This document shows, one piece after another, positions 1 through 9,296 of a DNA stretch of 64,000 nt (positions are counted from its first letter, which is position 1; each line of letters starts with the position of its first letter). The DNA lies in NCBI GenBank assembly GCA_900540475.1, contig UQGG01000011.1, positions 62,001-126,000 on the forward strand, read 5' to 3'. The position numbers were made by a program, and so were the translations under genes. The notes under the pieces were generated by a model. The model worked only from the letters and a program-made list of their open reading frames with translations. It had not been told where the DNA came from and ran no database searches. The stretch is from an uncultured Robinsoniella sp. GTDB lineage: Bacteria; Bacillota; Clostridia; Lachnospirales; Lachnospiraceae.

Positions 1-1
1 C

Positions 2-2179
2 GATAAGACAATGGAAGCGAATAACAACTATGAATATGAAATCATACCCGTGCATAATACGGTGTCCGGAACTGGGGCAAAAGTGGCCATCAGTACAGAA
101 GAGGACAAAGAGGCACCGGAATTAACGGATGCAAAAGCTTTGGATAAAGAATCAATTCAGCTTTCCTTTAATGAAAAATTAGACAGAGAAACAGCAGAAA
201 ATATGGGCAGCTATCAGGTATCCGCAAATGTAGTTTTATCTGCATCTCTGGATAGGGAAGGTAAAACGGTAACTCTGAAGCTGAAAAAAGAATTGATGGC
301 ATTTACAGAGACAGAAGTAGAAGTCAGCGGTATCTGTGATTTGGCTGGAAATGTAATTTCTGAAGGCAGTGTAAGGACAATTGTATTTGGAAATCTGAGG
401 GCATTTGACTTTAACGAGACAGGTGGTGATGTAATTCTGGATCGCATCAACGGCGAAAACGGAACGATCTATGGTAATCCGAAACGGGATACGGGTATCC
501 AGGGTTCTGCACTTTCCTTTGATGGTGCCCAAAACTATGTAAACCTTGGGAAAGTCATAAATAGCTATACAGATTATGGGTTATCCTTCTGGTTTAACCC
601 GGAAGATGTGCAGAAAGAGCAGACGCTTCTGGGGCAGCAGAGAGATACATTCCCGGCGTGGATGTGGAATCTTGGTATCCGGGATGGCAGCCTGTTCTTC
701 CAGGCAAATGATGGAAAGGGCGATAGTGAACAGGAGATAAAGGTAGAATTACTGACTGCATCCGGACTGATCAAAGAAGGGGAATGGAATCATGTAACCC
801 TGGTCAGGAATGGGGAGAGCTTTACACTCTATGTAAATGGTAAACCAGAAGCAGCAGAGGTGAAAGCCGGCATAGACCAGACAGAAAATGAATACACCAT
901 GTGGCTGGGAGGCTTCCGAAATGCTGCCGGAGGTGAACCTACGAAGCAGTTTAAGGGTTTGATTGATGAATTAAACTTCTATAATACCAGCCTGACCGAT
1001 GAAAACGTGAAGAACATTTGCATGGAGCATGTAGATGTGGAAGCGAAGAGTGAACTGGAGGGAACAGTTACATTTGCAAAAACCTTATTGGAAGCAGACT
1101 ATACGCCAAAAAGCTATGCAAAGGTGGCAGAAATGCTGGAAATTGCAGAAAAACTTCTGGAGCGCATCATGCCATCGGGACAGGAACTGGAACTGGTACA
1201 GGGCCAGCTGAAGGAAGCAATTATGGGTCTTGAGAAGAATGGGACGATAGATCCGGAACAATCCTTTGACGAGCTAATAGGGCAGATTCAGAAATTGAAC
1301 CAGAAAGACTATACAGAAAATGCATGGAAACAGTTTCAGGAGAAATATCGGGCTATCCTGGCGGCAGGCAGAAAAGATAGCGAAGCCGTTGCGCAGCTCC
1401 AGAAGGCATTGGATCAACTGAAGCTGAGCAGTGAAAATGAGCTGCTGATGGAGAAAGCAATCCTGGAAAGCGTCATATCCTGCTCAAAGCTGTTAAAAGA
1501 AGATGCTTATACCGGAGCATCCTGGCAGAAGTATCAGCAGGCTTTAGCAGACGCCCAGAAGATATATGCAGATAAAACTGTTTCGGTAGGTACCATACAG
1601 GCGGCAGTACAAAGCCTGAAAGCAGCAATGGCACAGTTGGAAAAAGCGGCACCCGTTACGATACCGGTACTTCTTCCAAAACCAGGTACAGCTTTTAGCT
1701 ACAACGGTCTGAAATACAAAGTGCGAAAAGCAACGGAAAAGGAAAAGACAGTGAGCGTAATCGGCGCTGTATCAAAGTCAGTTAAAAAAATTACGATTCC
1801 GTCAGACGTTAAATACAAAGATCTTACTTTTAAAGTAGATTATATCAGAAGTAGTTCCTTCCGGAACTTAAAGAAACTGGAGAGCGTAAGTATAGGCAGA
1901 AATGTTACCGCCATAGGACCGCGTGCATTCCAGAACTGTAAAATGCTGAGCAGCGTAAAGATTGGAAAAGGTGTTACGGGTATTGGAAATTACGCATTCT
2001 ATGGTTCTGAAAAGAAACTGAAATATGTTAAGATTTATTCAGTGAAGCTGAGCAAGGTAGGAAAAAAGGCATTCTACCAGAGCAGTAGTAATGGGGTAAT
2101 GAAAGTGCCGTCTTCTAAGCTGAGTGCTTATAAGAAATTATTGAAAGACAAAGGGATTAAGACGGTTGTGAAATTCTAG
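2..2179 (+). CDS. Modular secreted surface protein, LamG/FIVAR/BspA-LRR (5' truncated)
   Basis: The reading frame is open to the left edge of the window, so the N-terminus (signal peptide and any catalytic domain) is missing; the first in-frame ATG at 11 is internal. The visible part opens with the end of a fibronectin-III-like domain, then an Ig-like SbsA-type domain (about residues 35-125 counted from position 11), a LamG/concanavalin-like lectin domain (about 130-345), three helical FIVAR-like repeats (about 345-550), and a C-terminal BspA-type leucine-rich module (about 565-722) with IGxxAFxxC/xLxxVxIG repeats. It has the same domain order as the C-termini of the two giant hydrolases at 30770 and 38349 but is well diverged from them. 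No LPxTG or SLH anchor is seen. It probably binds carbohydrate or the cell wall outside the cell; catalytic identity cannot be judged from this fragment. Confidence 0.85.
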   Translation, partial: DKTMEANNNYEYEIIPVHNTVSGTGAKVAISTEEDKEAPELTDAKALDKESIQLSFNEKLDRETAENMGSYQVSANVVLSASLDREGKTVTLKLKKELMAFTETEVEVSGICDLAGNVISEGSVRTIVFGNLRAFDFNETGGDVILDRINGENGTIYGNPKRDTGIQGSALSFDGAQNYVNLGKVINSYTDYGLSFWFNPEDVQKEQTLLGQQRDTFPAWMWNLGIRDGSLFFQANDGKGDSEQEIKVELLTASGLIKEGEWNHVTLVRNGESFTLYVNGKPEAAEVKAGIDQTENEYTMWLGGFRNAAGGEPTKQFKGLIDELNFYNTSLTDENVKNICMEHVDVEAKSELEGTVTFAKTLLEADYTPKSYAKVAEMLEIAEKLLERIMPSGQELELVQGQLKEAIMGLEKNGTIDPEQSFDELIGQIQKLNQKDYTENAWKQFQEKYRAILAAGRKDSEAVAQLQKALDQLKLSSENELLMEKAILESVISCSKLLKEDAYTGASWQKYQQALADAQKIYADKTVSVGTIQAAVQSLKAAMAQLEKAAPVTIPVLLPKPGTAFSYNGLKYKVRKATEKEKTVSVIGAVSKSVKKITIPSDVKYKDLTFKVDYIRSSSFRNLKKLESVSIGRNVTAIGPRAFQNCKMLSSVKIGKGVTGIGNYAFYGSEKKLKYVKIYSVKLSKVGKKAFYQSSSNGVMKVPSSKLSAYKKLLKDKGIKTVVKF

Positions 2180-2208
2180 ATAATAAATAGTTGAAATACA
2201 TGCATCAA

Positions 2209-2251
2209 AAATAACCAATCTTCAGTTTTATGGAAGATTGGTTATTTTTTT
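2209..2251 (+). terminator. Rho-independent terminator of the surface protein gene
   Basis: A perfect 15-bp stem (2209-2223 with 2233-2247) closes a 9-nt loop and runs into a T-rich tail. It lies 30 nt after the stop codon and separates the upstream surface-protein gene from the chemosensory operon. Confidence 0.9.
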
Positions 2252-2326
2252 GAAAATATCGAAAGATACACCCCCTGTCCTGGTCAAAATAATCATCCAA
2301 AATGTCACATCTTGTCAAAAACGTGG

Positions 2327-2355
2327 TTGTATTAATGATCATAATTAGATATAAT
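2327..2355 (+). promoter_or_regulatory. Sigma-A type promoter of the chemosensory operon
   Basis: TTGTAT (2327-2332), 17-bp spacer, TATAAT (2350-2355). It is the only good promoter between the terminator at 2251 and the first gene. Its -10 flank (ATTAGATATAAT, then TGAT, then AAGGT) is almost repeated at 16921-16949 upstream of the 1330-residue c-di-GMP protein, suggesting shared control. Confidence 0.7.
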
Positions 2356-2442
2356 GTGATAAAGGTGTTCAGAAAAGATGATAGAAAAGCACTTCCAATA
2401 CATTAAGCAGCAAACAAATACATGATTCCGGAGCCTGTGAGA

Positions 2443-4245
2443 ATGAGAAAAAAGAATGAATTTTATATATATACCAGTATGTGGATGATAGCGGTCATTA
2501 TTTTGCTGGTGCTTTTAGTGCAGAACCTTGGAGATGCCAGGGTAGTTAATTACAGCGGCATCGTCCGGGGGGCTACGCAGAAGCTGGTGAAAGAGGAGAT
2601 AGGCGGTTTTCCAGATGACCAGTTGATTGACAGGCTGGATGGAATCATTGCGAATCTGCAGACCGGAGATGGAGAATTTAACCTTCATAGAAACGGTAAT
2701 AAAAAGTATCAGGAACAGCTGGCAAAGCTGGAGGAAATATGGGAACAGATGAAGACGGAAATTCAACTGGTTCGGCAGGGGGAAGTTTCTTCTGATAATC
2801 TATATGAACTAAGTCAGGTGCATTTTTCAGAAGCAGATCAGATGGTTTTATACGCAGAACAGAGTTCGGAACAAAAACTGTTAAAGTCCATCGGAATCTA
2901 TACAGCAACGCTGCTTTTGTCCGTAGCTGCTTTTACCATTGCAAACAGGCGTAACCGCAGAATGCTGTTGAAAAGCATTCATACCGACAATCTCACAGGC
3001 ATATTGAACCGGGATGGATTTAAAGCAGAAGCCGCTTCTCTGCTGCACCGCTATCCGGATAATCGGTATTGTCTGATTGAATTTGATATAGATGATTTTA
3101 AATTTCTGAATACCAGCTATGGCTATGAACAGGGTGACCGGCTGTTATGCGCACTGGCGGACTGCATTCAGTCAAAATACAATGGGGATCAGCTTAGCGC
3201 CCGGATTGCCTCAGATGATTTTGTCATTCTGGTGAAGCAGGGTCCGGAACTTGTTGATGAGCTGCGCAACCTTCTTGCAGATACTCTTTGTCTGGCATTT
3301 CTCAATATTTCAGAGTTTATTACATTTACGGTTGGTGCCTATGAGATTCCGGAGGATTGCGGCAACATTCAGACGGTGATGGACAAGGCAAATATGGCTC
3401 ATAAAAATGCAAAAACAGAGGGTAAATCCATGTCCCTGTGGTATGACGAAAGGTTACTGGATAAGCTCAACTGGGAGAACCGTCTGACAAAGCGTATGCG
3501 CAAGGCACTGGGTAACAATGAATTTAAAATGTATTTGCAGCCGAAATACAGTTTGGGTGATTTAAAAATCCGCAATGCAGAGGCATTGGTACGCTGGGAG
3601 ATACCGGATGAGGGAACAGTGTGCCCGGACCAGTTTATTCCTTTGTTTGAGAGAAATGGAAGTATTGCGGAAATTGATTTTTACATATTGGAAAAAGCCT
3701 GTGCTTATATCCGTAAGTATCTGGACACGTTCGGAACAGAATTTCATATTTCTGTAAATTTCTCAAGAGTTACAATCTATCAGCACAGATGTTATTCCAC
3801 AATTCTGGAAATTACAGACCGGTTTCAGATTCCCCACAACTGTATCGAGATTGAAATTACAGAGAGTGCGTTTAATGGAATTTCAGAAGTGATCGTGCAG
3901 AAAATACTGAATCTACAGGAGGAAGGGTTCATTATATCCATGGACGATTTTGGATCGGGGTATTCCAGCTTGAATATGCTGAACAAGCTTCCAATTCAGG
4001 TACTGAAATTAGATCAGGAGTTTCTGCGTGAGTATGGGACTGAGACCAAAGCCAAAAATGTAATCAGCTGCGTGACGGAGCTTGCTCATACACTGGATAT
4101 GAAAGTGGTGTGTGAAGGGGTTGAAAAACAAGAACATGTTGATTTCTTAAAGAAGATTGGCTGTGATTATGGACAGGGGTATTTTTTCTCAAAACCGATA
4201 TCGGAGGAAGAGTTCCGGGAAAGACATAGTACCGGGGATTTATAG
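2443..4245 (+). CDS. Membrane-anchored degenerate-GGDEF/EAL c-di-GMP phosphodiesterase
   Basis: First gene of the operon. Start taken at the ATG at 2443, which has GGAG 9 nt upstream; an in-frame ATG at 2422 has no ribosome site. One membrane segment near the N-terminus, an extracytoplasmic region of about 110 residues, and a second membrane segment (about 150-172). The GGDEF domain starts near residue 182 but its signature is ASDDF (256-260), so cyclase activity is unlikely. The EAL domain (about 345-590) keeps the key residues: E380 in EALVRW, the Asn of VNFSR, EITES, DDFGSGYSS, LKLDQEF, CEGVE and GQGYFFSKP. Prediction: hydrolyses c-di-GMP to pGpG at the membrane, with the GGDEF-like domain perhaps a GTP-binding regulator. 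The sensed signal is unknown. Confidence 0.9.
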   Translation: MRKKNEFYIYTSMWMIAVIILLVLLVQNLGDARVVNYSGIVRGATQKLVKEEIGGFPDDQLIDRLDGIIANLQTGDGEFNLHRNGNKKYQEQLAKLEEIWEQMKTEIQLVRQGEVSSDNLYELSQVHFSEADQMVLYAEQSSEQKLLKSIGIYTATLLLSVAAFTIANRRNRRMLLKSIHTDNLTGILNRDGFKAEAASLLHRYPDNRYCLIEFDIDDFKFLNTSYGYEQGDRLLCALADCIQSKYNGDQLSARIASDDFVILVKQGPELVDELRNLLADTLCLAFLNISEFITFTVGAYEIPEDCGNIQTVMDKANMAHKNAKTEGKSMSLWYDERLLDKLNWENRLTKRMRKALGNNEFKMYLQPKYSLGDLKIRNAEALVRWEIPDEGTVCPDQFIPLFERNGSIAEIDFYILEKACAYIRKYLDTFGTEFHISVNFSRVTIYQHRCYSTILEITDRFQIPHNCIEIEITESAFNGISEVIVQKILNLQEEGFIISMDDFGSGYSSLNMLNKLPIQVLKLDQEFLREYGTETKAKNVISCVTELAHTLDMKVVCEGVEKQEHVDFLKKIGCDYGQGYFFSKPISEEEFRERHSTGDL

Positions 4246-4266
4246 GAAGCTGGAGGGAAAAAGAAA

Positions 4267-4668
4267 TTGGGTCATCCATATATATTATTTCATGCCGGAA
4301 TGTTGAAATTTTTCATTTCTATGGAACACATCGACATGATTGGTCAGACGGGACAAGAAAGTGGGCAGAGGGTACCGGTATTCAATTTTTGCCGGATCTG
4401 CAGTCTTCAGGAACATAAACAAAGTAACCGTTATACTCTGATACTGAAAGCAGGCGGGGAACGGTTTGGCATAACCGCAGATTTAGTAGAAGATATGATG
4501 TATATTCAGGAAGAGGATATTCTTGATCTGGAAGCACCTGTTATAAATGAAAAAAACCGATATCTTGCTGGGATCATGCCCATGAAAGATGAAAATCCCA
4601 TATATATTTTAGATATCTTGCGGCTATATGGGAAAATATCCGTGTTAGAGCCAGATTACTGGTTTTAA
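4267..4668 (+). CDS. Shortened CheW-like coupling protein (divergent)
   Basis: 133 residues from a TTG start; GGAGGG sits 9 nt upstream. It follows the previous gene by 21 nt. The second half matches a CheW fold (VPVFNF; a TLILKAGGERFGITADLVEDM-like segment corresponding to the typical Gly-rich beta hairpin; then YLAGIMP and IYILDILRL). The first half is short and lacks the usual GxINLRG turn. CheW proteins link receptors to the CheA kinase; here the operon context supports a coupling or adaptor role, but the truncation means binding to CheA or the MCP is not certain. The family call is moderate because sequence similarity is weak. Confidence 0.65.
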   Translation: MGHPYILFHAGMLKFFISMEHIDMIGQTGQESGQRVPVFNFCRICSLQEHKQSNRYTLILKAGGERFGITADLVEDMMYIQEEDILDLEAPVINEKNRYLAGIMPMKDENPIYILDILRLYGKISVLEPDYWF

Positions 4669-4730
4669 ATATCATCATGCCCATTTTAAATTTAGGAAAA
4701 TAGAGAAACTTACGAAAAGAGAGAGTTGAT

Positions 4731-7100
4731 ATGTGTAAAAACAGACACCATCAGGAGATAGATTCTCTGACAAAATTGTGGACAAAAGATGCAGCAAAAA
4801 GATTGATTGAGGATTATCAGCAGGAAGGACAGAAGTATGAGGGAGATGTGATTTATCTCATATATCTGGAGGGCTGGCTGGAATTTAAGGCTGACAGCAA
4901 TGTCAATCCGGGAAGTTCCGCGCTGCAGCAGATTGCTTTTTTACTGGGAAAACTCTTTGGCAAACCCAATGTTACAGCCCGGATTAGTGAAAATGCTTTT
5001 TTAGTATATGAACTTGGCTGTAGGACAGTAGAAGAGGCTTCGTACAGAGCAGAAAAGCTGTGGAAAAAACTGCAGGGCATTCCTTTTTTCAGGGAGCGCA
5101 AAGGAGAAGTCAATGTCCGTATTGGAGCGGTATGGTGCCATGGAGAGATAAAGGAATATGATGTTCTGCTGAAAGGGACACAGTATGCAGTAAATTGTGC
5201 GATAAATCAGGGACAGTTTTTTCGGATAATAAAGGAAAAGGAATTTAAACAGCAAACAGATATGGATTTGCCGGAGCTGAAGGCGGTTACACCCTATGAT
5301 ACGTTAAATGGACAGGCAGATATCGAATTCATTACAGAACTTACAGATACACTATTTTTATGTGAAGATGCGGCTATCGGCATAGAGATTTCACTGGAGC
5401 GCTTGTGCAGGTATTTTCAGGTGGAACGGGCAACTGTCATGGAATTATCTCCGGACCGGAAGTACTTCGAAATGACATATAAATATCATGTAGGTGACAT
5501 CCGGGTTATTAATGAAAATCTACATTATATTCCTGCCTATTTCATAAGGGCATATGCCAATGGTTTTGACAAAAATGGTATTTGCCTTTGCAACTGCCTT
5601 GCGGACTTGGAAAAAGTAAGCCGCATCGTGGCTGAACACGAAAAAATTTATGGTACCAGGGCACTTATGCAGATTGCAATTCGAGAAGAAGGGGTGTTTG
5701 CAGGGTATATCGGCATCTTTGATGAGAAGGCAGAAAGGCTCTGGACCAGAAAAGAAATTATAACATATCTCATGGCGGGAAAGATTATCACAGCCAGCAT
5801 ATTGCGCATGCGTTCCTTAAAATATACCCTGCGGGCTGCATACAGTGATTTACTGACGGAGTCCTGGAACAAGAATAAATTCTTAATTGAAACTGAGAAA
5901 AGTCCGAAAAGGGCAGGTTGGAAAAAAGCGGTCGTTACCTTTGACATAAAGAATTTTAAAGCGATTAATCTTGAATTCAGTTATACGATCGGTAATGAAG
6001 TTTTAATTGAAATCAGTAATCTGTTAGGGCTGTTTATTGAAAAAGATGAGTGTTATGCCCGCTTGGAAGCAGATACGTTTGTGGTTCTTCTCTATTACCG
6101 GGAGCAGATGGAGCTGGAAAGAAGAGTACAGCAGCTGCTCAACCATGTGGAACATCTGTCTGCCAGACTTGAACTGATGTTTTCATTTGTATGTAAGGCG
6201 GGTATCTGTATGGAAGAGGAGATCCCATTGGATATACAGGAAATGATAGACTGTGCAGAAATGATAAGGAAATCAATTAAAGATTATCATAAAAGCAGCT
6301 ATGGATTTTTTAACCGGGACTCTCAGCGCCGTCGTGACCGGGAAAAATATATTACCGCAAGAATGAAAAATGCTTTGGAAAATGAGGAGTTTCTCATCTA
6401 TTATCAGCCCAGGGTGGACGTAAGAAGCGGAGAATATTTAAGCCTGGAGGCTCTGGCAAGATGGCAGCCCACTGGAGAGGATATGATCATGCCTGGAGAC
6501 TTTATTCCGGTGTTTGAACAAAATGGATTTATATCAGAACTGGATTTGTATGTCTTTGAGCATGTGTGTAAGGAAATGCAAAAGTGGATGCAGGAGGGGA
6601 AAAAAGTATATCCGGTAGCGGTGAATATCTCCCGTGTACATATTAGAGAAAAGGATTTAATGGAACAGCTGGAAGCGGTCTGCCATAAATACTGCGTACC
6701 TGTAAAATACATAGAATTAGAAATAACAGAAAGTGCTTTTTTGGATAGTCCTGAAATTGTTATGGAGTCTGCTGCTAAGATCAAGGAAAAAGGATTCCGG
6801 TTATCTATGGATGATTTTGGAACGGGATTTTCATCCCTGAGTATGCTGAAAGATATTCCTGTGGATATTTTAAAACTGGACAAAGAATTTTTTCAAAATA
6901 AGATGACCGGGCGGGAAAAGATTATTATTTCCCATGTGATAGAGATGGCAAGGGAATTGCAGATAGAAGTAGTTTCGGAAGGAATTGAGACACTGGAACA
7001 TGAACAGTTTTTAATCGAGATCGGATGTGATGTGGCACAGGGATTTTTATACGCAAGACCGCAGCCAATACAAGAGCATGAGGCGAAGTTATGGAAATAA
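4731..7100 (+). CDS. GGDEF-like/GAF/degenerate-GGDEF/EAL c-di-GMP phosphodiesterase (soluble)
   Basis: 789 residues with no membrane segment. An N-terminal GGDEF-like domain (about 8-165) begins with DSLTKLW and has no active-site motif. A GAF-type sensor follows (about 195-365). The second GGDEF domain (about 370-530) has EADTF at 446-450 instead of GGDEF and is unlikely to be a cyclase. The EAL domain (about 540-785) is intact: E573 in LEALARW, VNISR, EITES, DDFGTGFSS, LKLDKEF, SEGIE and AQGFLYARP. Predicted to degrade c-di-GMP in response to a ligand at the GAF domain or to partner proteins of the operon. Its last 10 nt overlap the next CheW-like gene, implying translational coupling. Confidence 0.88.
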   Translation: MCKNRHHQEIDSLTKLWTKDAAKRLIEDYQQEGQKYEGDVIYLIYLEGWLEFKADSNVNPGSSALQQIAFLLGKLFGKPNVTARISENAFLVYELGCRTVEEASYRAEKLWKKLQGIPFFRERKGEVNVRIGAVWCHGEIKEYDVLLKGTQYAVNCAINQGQFFRIIKEKEFKQQTDMDLPELKAVTPYDTLNGQADIEFITELTDTLFLCEDAAIGIEISLERLCRYFQVERATVMELSPDRKYFEMTYKYHVGDIRVINENLHYIPAYFIRAYANGFDKNGICLCNCLADLEKVSRIVAEHEKIYGTRALMQIAIREEGVFAGYIGIFDEKAERLWTRKEIITYLMAGKIITASILRMRSLKYTLRAAYSDLLTESWNKNKFLIETEKSPKRAGWKKAVVTFDIKNFKAINLEFSYTIGNEVLIEISNLLGLFIEKDECYARLEADTFVVLLYYREQMELERRVQQLLNHVEHLSARLELMFSFVCKAGICMEEEIPLDIQEMIDCAEMIRKSIKDYHKSSYGFFNRDSQRRRDREKYITARMKNALENEEFLIYYQPRVDVRSGEYLSLEALARWQPTGEDMIMPGDFIPVFEQNGFISELDLYVFEHVCKEMQKWMQEGKKVYPVAVNISRVHIREKDLMEQLEAVCHKYCVPVKYIELEITESAFLDSPEIVMESAAKIKEKGFRLSMDDFGTGFSSLSMLKDIPVDILKLDKEFFQNKMTGREKIIISHVIEMARELQIEVVSEGIETLEHEQFLIEIGCDVAQGFLYARPQPIQEHEAKLWK

Positions 7101-7486
7101 AGAGAGAATTACAGTATTGTGGAGAAGAAAAACGCCAGAGCACAAGGAAACTTGTATGTGTTGAAATCTGCAGTGAGGGTGAGCGCTTCCTGCTGCCTGT
7201 AGCGTATATAGAAGCAGTGATTGCAGATCCGGTTGTGGTACCGGTTCCCGAAGCAGGGGATCAGATTCTCGGGATCAGCTTATTTGAAAAAAAGGTAGTT
7301 GTGTATTATCATCTGTCAGATCAAATGAATGGATATAAAGACCGGATCAAATGTGGAATCATTATAAAGACAGAGCGCTGTTATAAAGGGGTTGCAGCGG
7401 AGGAGGTATCCGAAGAGCTGACAATATCAGCCAGTGAATGGCAGAAACAGATAACGGAAAATCTGAAGAACCTTTTGGAGGGATAG
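7091..7486 (+). CDS. CheW-like coupling protein (divergent, short)
   Basis: 131 residues. The start overlaps the end of the upstream EAL gene by 10 nt. The N-terminal half has the CheW beta pattern (KLVCVEICSEGERFLLPV, AYIEAVI, VVVPVPEA, ILGISLFEKKVVVYYHL) and the second half is reduced (KCGIIIKT). It is shorter and more diverged than typical CheW (about 150 residues). In context it may bridge a c-di-GMP enzyme, or a subset of receptors, to the CheA array. The cheR gene starts 4 nt after its stop. Confidence 0.65.
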   Translation: MEIKRELQYCGEEKRQSTRKLVCVEICSEGERFLLPVAYIEAVIADPVVVPVPEAGDQILGISLFEKKVVVYYHLSDQMNGYKDRIKCGIIIKTERCYKGVAAEEVSEELTISASEWQKQITENLKNLLEG

Positions 7487-7490
7487 ACAT

Positions 7491-8306
7491 GTGATAAGAC
7501 TGGAAGAGAAAGATTTTGCATACCTCGTGGAGTATGTCAGAGTGAATTATGGACTTAACCTGGAAAAAAAGAAAGTGTTAATGGAGTGCAGGCTAAAAAG
7601 TGAACTGGAAAAATACCACTTAAGTTCTTTTTGTGAGTATCTGGCTGCTGTGGAAAGAGACAGAACCGGAACGATGGCAGCAGATATGATCAGCCGCCTT
7701 ACTACCCACTATAGCTATTTTATGAGAGAATCTCAGCATTTTGAACTGCTCCGGGATGTAATACTTCCGGAAATCAGCATGCTTAAGATTCCTTCGGTAT
7801 ACACAGTCTGGTGTGCGGGATGTTCTACCGGTCAGGAATGTTATACGCTGGGGATGTTTCTGGAAGAGTACCGGAGTACGGGGGAATGGATGCCAATGGT
7901 TATTATACAGGCAACAGATATATCAGAAACTGTGTTAATAGAGGCACAAAAGGCCAGATACCAGTCAAAAGAGCTGGAGAGAATACCAGATAGCTGGATA
8001 AGAAAATATTGTAACATCAATCCGGATTTATCCTTTGAGATCAAAGAATCTTTGCGGTCATCCATACGGTTTCGTAAACAGAATCTCAAGACTTATGTTC
8101 AGGAAAAGGAACAGTATGATCTGATTCTGTGCCGGAATGTCATGATTTATTTTGATGCTGTCTCAAAGAAAAAACTGATACAGGAACTGGAAAAAAGCCT
8201 GAAACCAGGTGGATATCTTTTTGTGGGTCATTCAGAACTCCTGACAAAAGATGATACATCTTTAAAATATGTTGGAGCAGCCGCATATAGGAAGGAAAAA
8301 AAGTAA
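7491..8306 (+). CDS. cheR: CheR chemoreceptor glutamate methyltransferase
   Basis: 271 residues from a GTG start with GGAGGG just upstream. The N-terminal helical CheR domain contains ISRLTTHYSYFMRESQHF, followed by the SAM-binding motif WCAGCSTGQECYTLGM, the ILCRNVMIYFD motif and a VGHSEL end, all typical of CheR. It transfers methyl groups from SAM to glutamates of the MCP signalling helices, raising receptor activity during adaptation. The expected partner methylesterase CheB is not encoded anywhere in the window. The stop codon is 1 nt before the first cheY start. Confidence 0.95.
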   Translation: MIRLEEKDFAYLVEYVRVNYGLNLEKKKVLMECRLKSELEKYHLSSFCEYLAAVERDRTGTMAADMISRLTTHYSYFMRESQHFELLRDVILPEISMLKIPSVYTVWCAGCSTGQECYTLGMFLEEYRSTGEWMPMVIIQATDISETVLIEAQKARYQSKELERIPDSWIRKYCNINPDLSFEIKESLRSSIRFRKQNLKTYVQEKEQYDLILCRNVMIYFDAVSKKKLIQELEKSLKPGGYLFVGHSELLTKDDTSLKYVGAAAYRKEKK

Positions 8307-8307
8307 T

Positions 8308-8667
8308 ATGAGGGATGAGATATTAATTGTTGACGATGCACTTTTTATGAGAAGGATTATAAAGGCATCCTTAAATGAATACGGGTTTGACAAGCTGTTT
8401 GAAGCAAAAGATGGCGATGAAGCGATCAGAACATATAAAAAAAGCAGGCCGGGAATTGTCCTGTTAGACATTACCATGCCGGGTAAATCCGGAATAAATG
8501 TTCTGGAAGAGATCATGGAAATAGATCCGGAGGCAGTCGTAATTATGTGTTCTGCAATCGGACAGGAGAAGACCATTGAACAGTCAATCAGAAAGGGTGC
8601 TTCTGATTTTATAATTAAACCATTTAAAAAAGAACAACTGGCATTGATCGTTAAAAAATACCTGTAG
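8308..8667 (+). CDS. cheY: CheY-type single-domain response regulator (copy 1)
   Basis: 119 residues; the start at 8308 gives the normal CheY N-terminus (MRDEILIVDD) and an in-frame upstream extension lies inside cheR. Acidic pocket D9/D10, phosphoacceptor D54 (VLLDITMP), S82 at the switch Thr/Ser position, and K104 in IIKPF. Receives phosphate from CheA; its output target is not evident because no flagellar switch gene is present. First member of a CheY-CheC-CheD triplet that is repeated at 11509-12997. Confidence 0.92.
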   Translation: MRDEILIVDDALFMRRIIKASLNEYGFDKLFEAKDGDEAIRTYKKSRPGIVLLDITMPGKSGINVLEEIMEIDPEAVVIMCSAIGQEKTIEQSIRKGASDFIIKPFKKEQLALIVKKYL

Positions 8668-8684
8668 AATGGAAGGCTTACGGT

Positions 8685-9296
8685 GTGAAAAAGGAAAAGA
8701 AAGATGAACTGGCATTAGACATCTTGCGAGAGATGGGCAATATAGGGATTGGAAGTGCGGTTACAGCACTTTCCAATATGACCGGGAAGCCAATTGATGA
8801 GAGGTTTCCAAAAGTAATGAGGCTGAATTACAGCAGACTGATTGAAATTCTGGGCGCAGATGATGAAAGCGTTCTGGGGATTTTATTTCCGGTATGCGGC
8901 GAGTTAACCGGATATTTATTATTTGTATGGAAGCAGGATTTTGTGTCCGAAATATTTAAAGCGCTGACCGGAGCGGAGACAAGCCTGAGAGAACTGGATG
9001 AAGAAAGAATATCAATTATAAAAGAAATTGCGAATATTATGGCATCCTCTTATTTTACCGCAATTTCCAGTTACACAGGCAAAAATATCGAGATTCATGC
9101 ACCGGCGGTATCCGTTGATATGGTGGGAGCTGTGGTAACTGATCAGGCGGGATGGAATCCTTCCCGGGAAAAAGATATGGTGTGTATTCAAAATGGATTC
9201 TCCGCGCAGAAAGCTGGAGAAGTCAGCCACTTGTGTTTTATGATGCATCAGGAATCCGCAATGCATCTTCTACAGTCATTGGGGGTGGAAATATGA
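8685..9296 (+). CDS. cheC: CheC-family CheY-P phosphatase (copy 1)
   Basis: 203 residues from a GTG start with GGAAGG upstream. The two CheC active-site helices are both present: LREMGNIGIG with E16/N19 and IKEIANIMAS with E114/N117, the Glu/Asn pair used by CheC/CheX/FliY proteins to dephosphorylate CheY-P. Having two complete sites resembles true CheC rather than CheX. CheC binds CheD in Bacillus- and Thermotoga-type systems; here the gene ends in a 4-nt ATGA overlap with the adjacent cheD-like gene, supporting a complex. It should switch off CheY copy 1, copy 2, or both. Confidence 0.92.
   Translation: MKKEKKDELALDILREMGNIGIGSAVTALSNMTGKPIDERFPKVMRLNYSRLIEILGADDESVLGILFPVCGELTGYLLFVWKQDFVSEIFKALTGAETSLRELDEERISIIKEIANIMASSYFTAISSYTGKNIEIHAPAVSVDMVGAVVTDQAGWNPSREKDMVCIQNGFSAQKAGEVSHLCFMMHQESAMHLLQSLGVEI

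Noticed and set aside
2252..2442. Possible c-di-GMP riboswitch upstream of the operon.
   Set aside because: No GEMM-type conserved core is seen here or before 17028; only promoter elements are visible.
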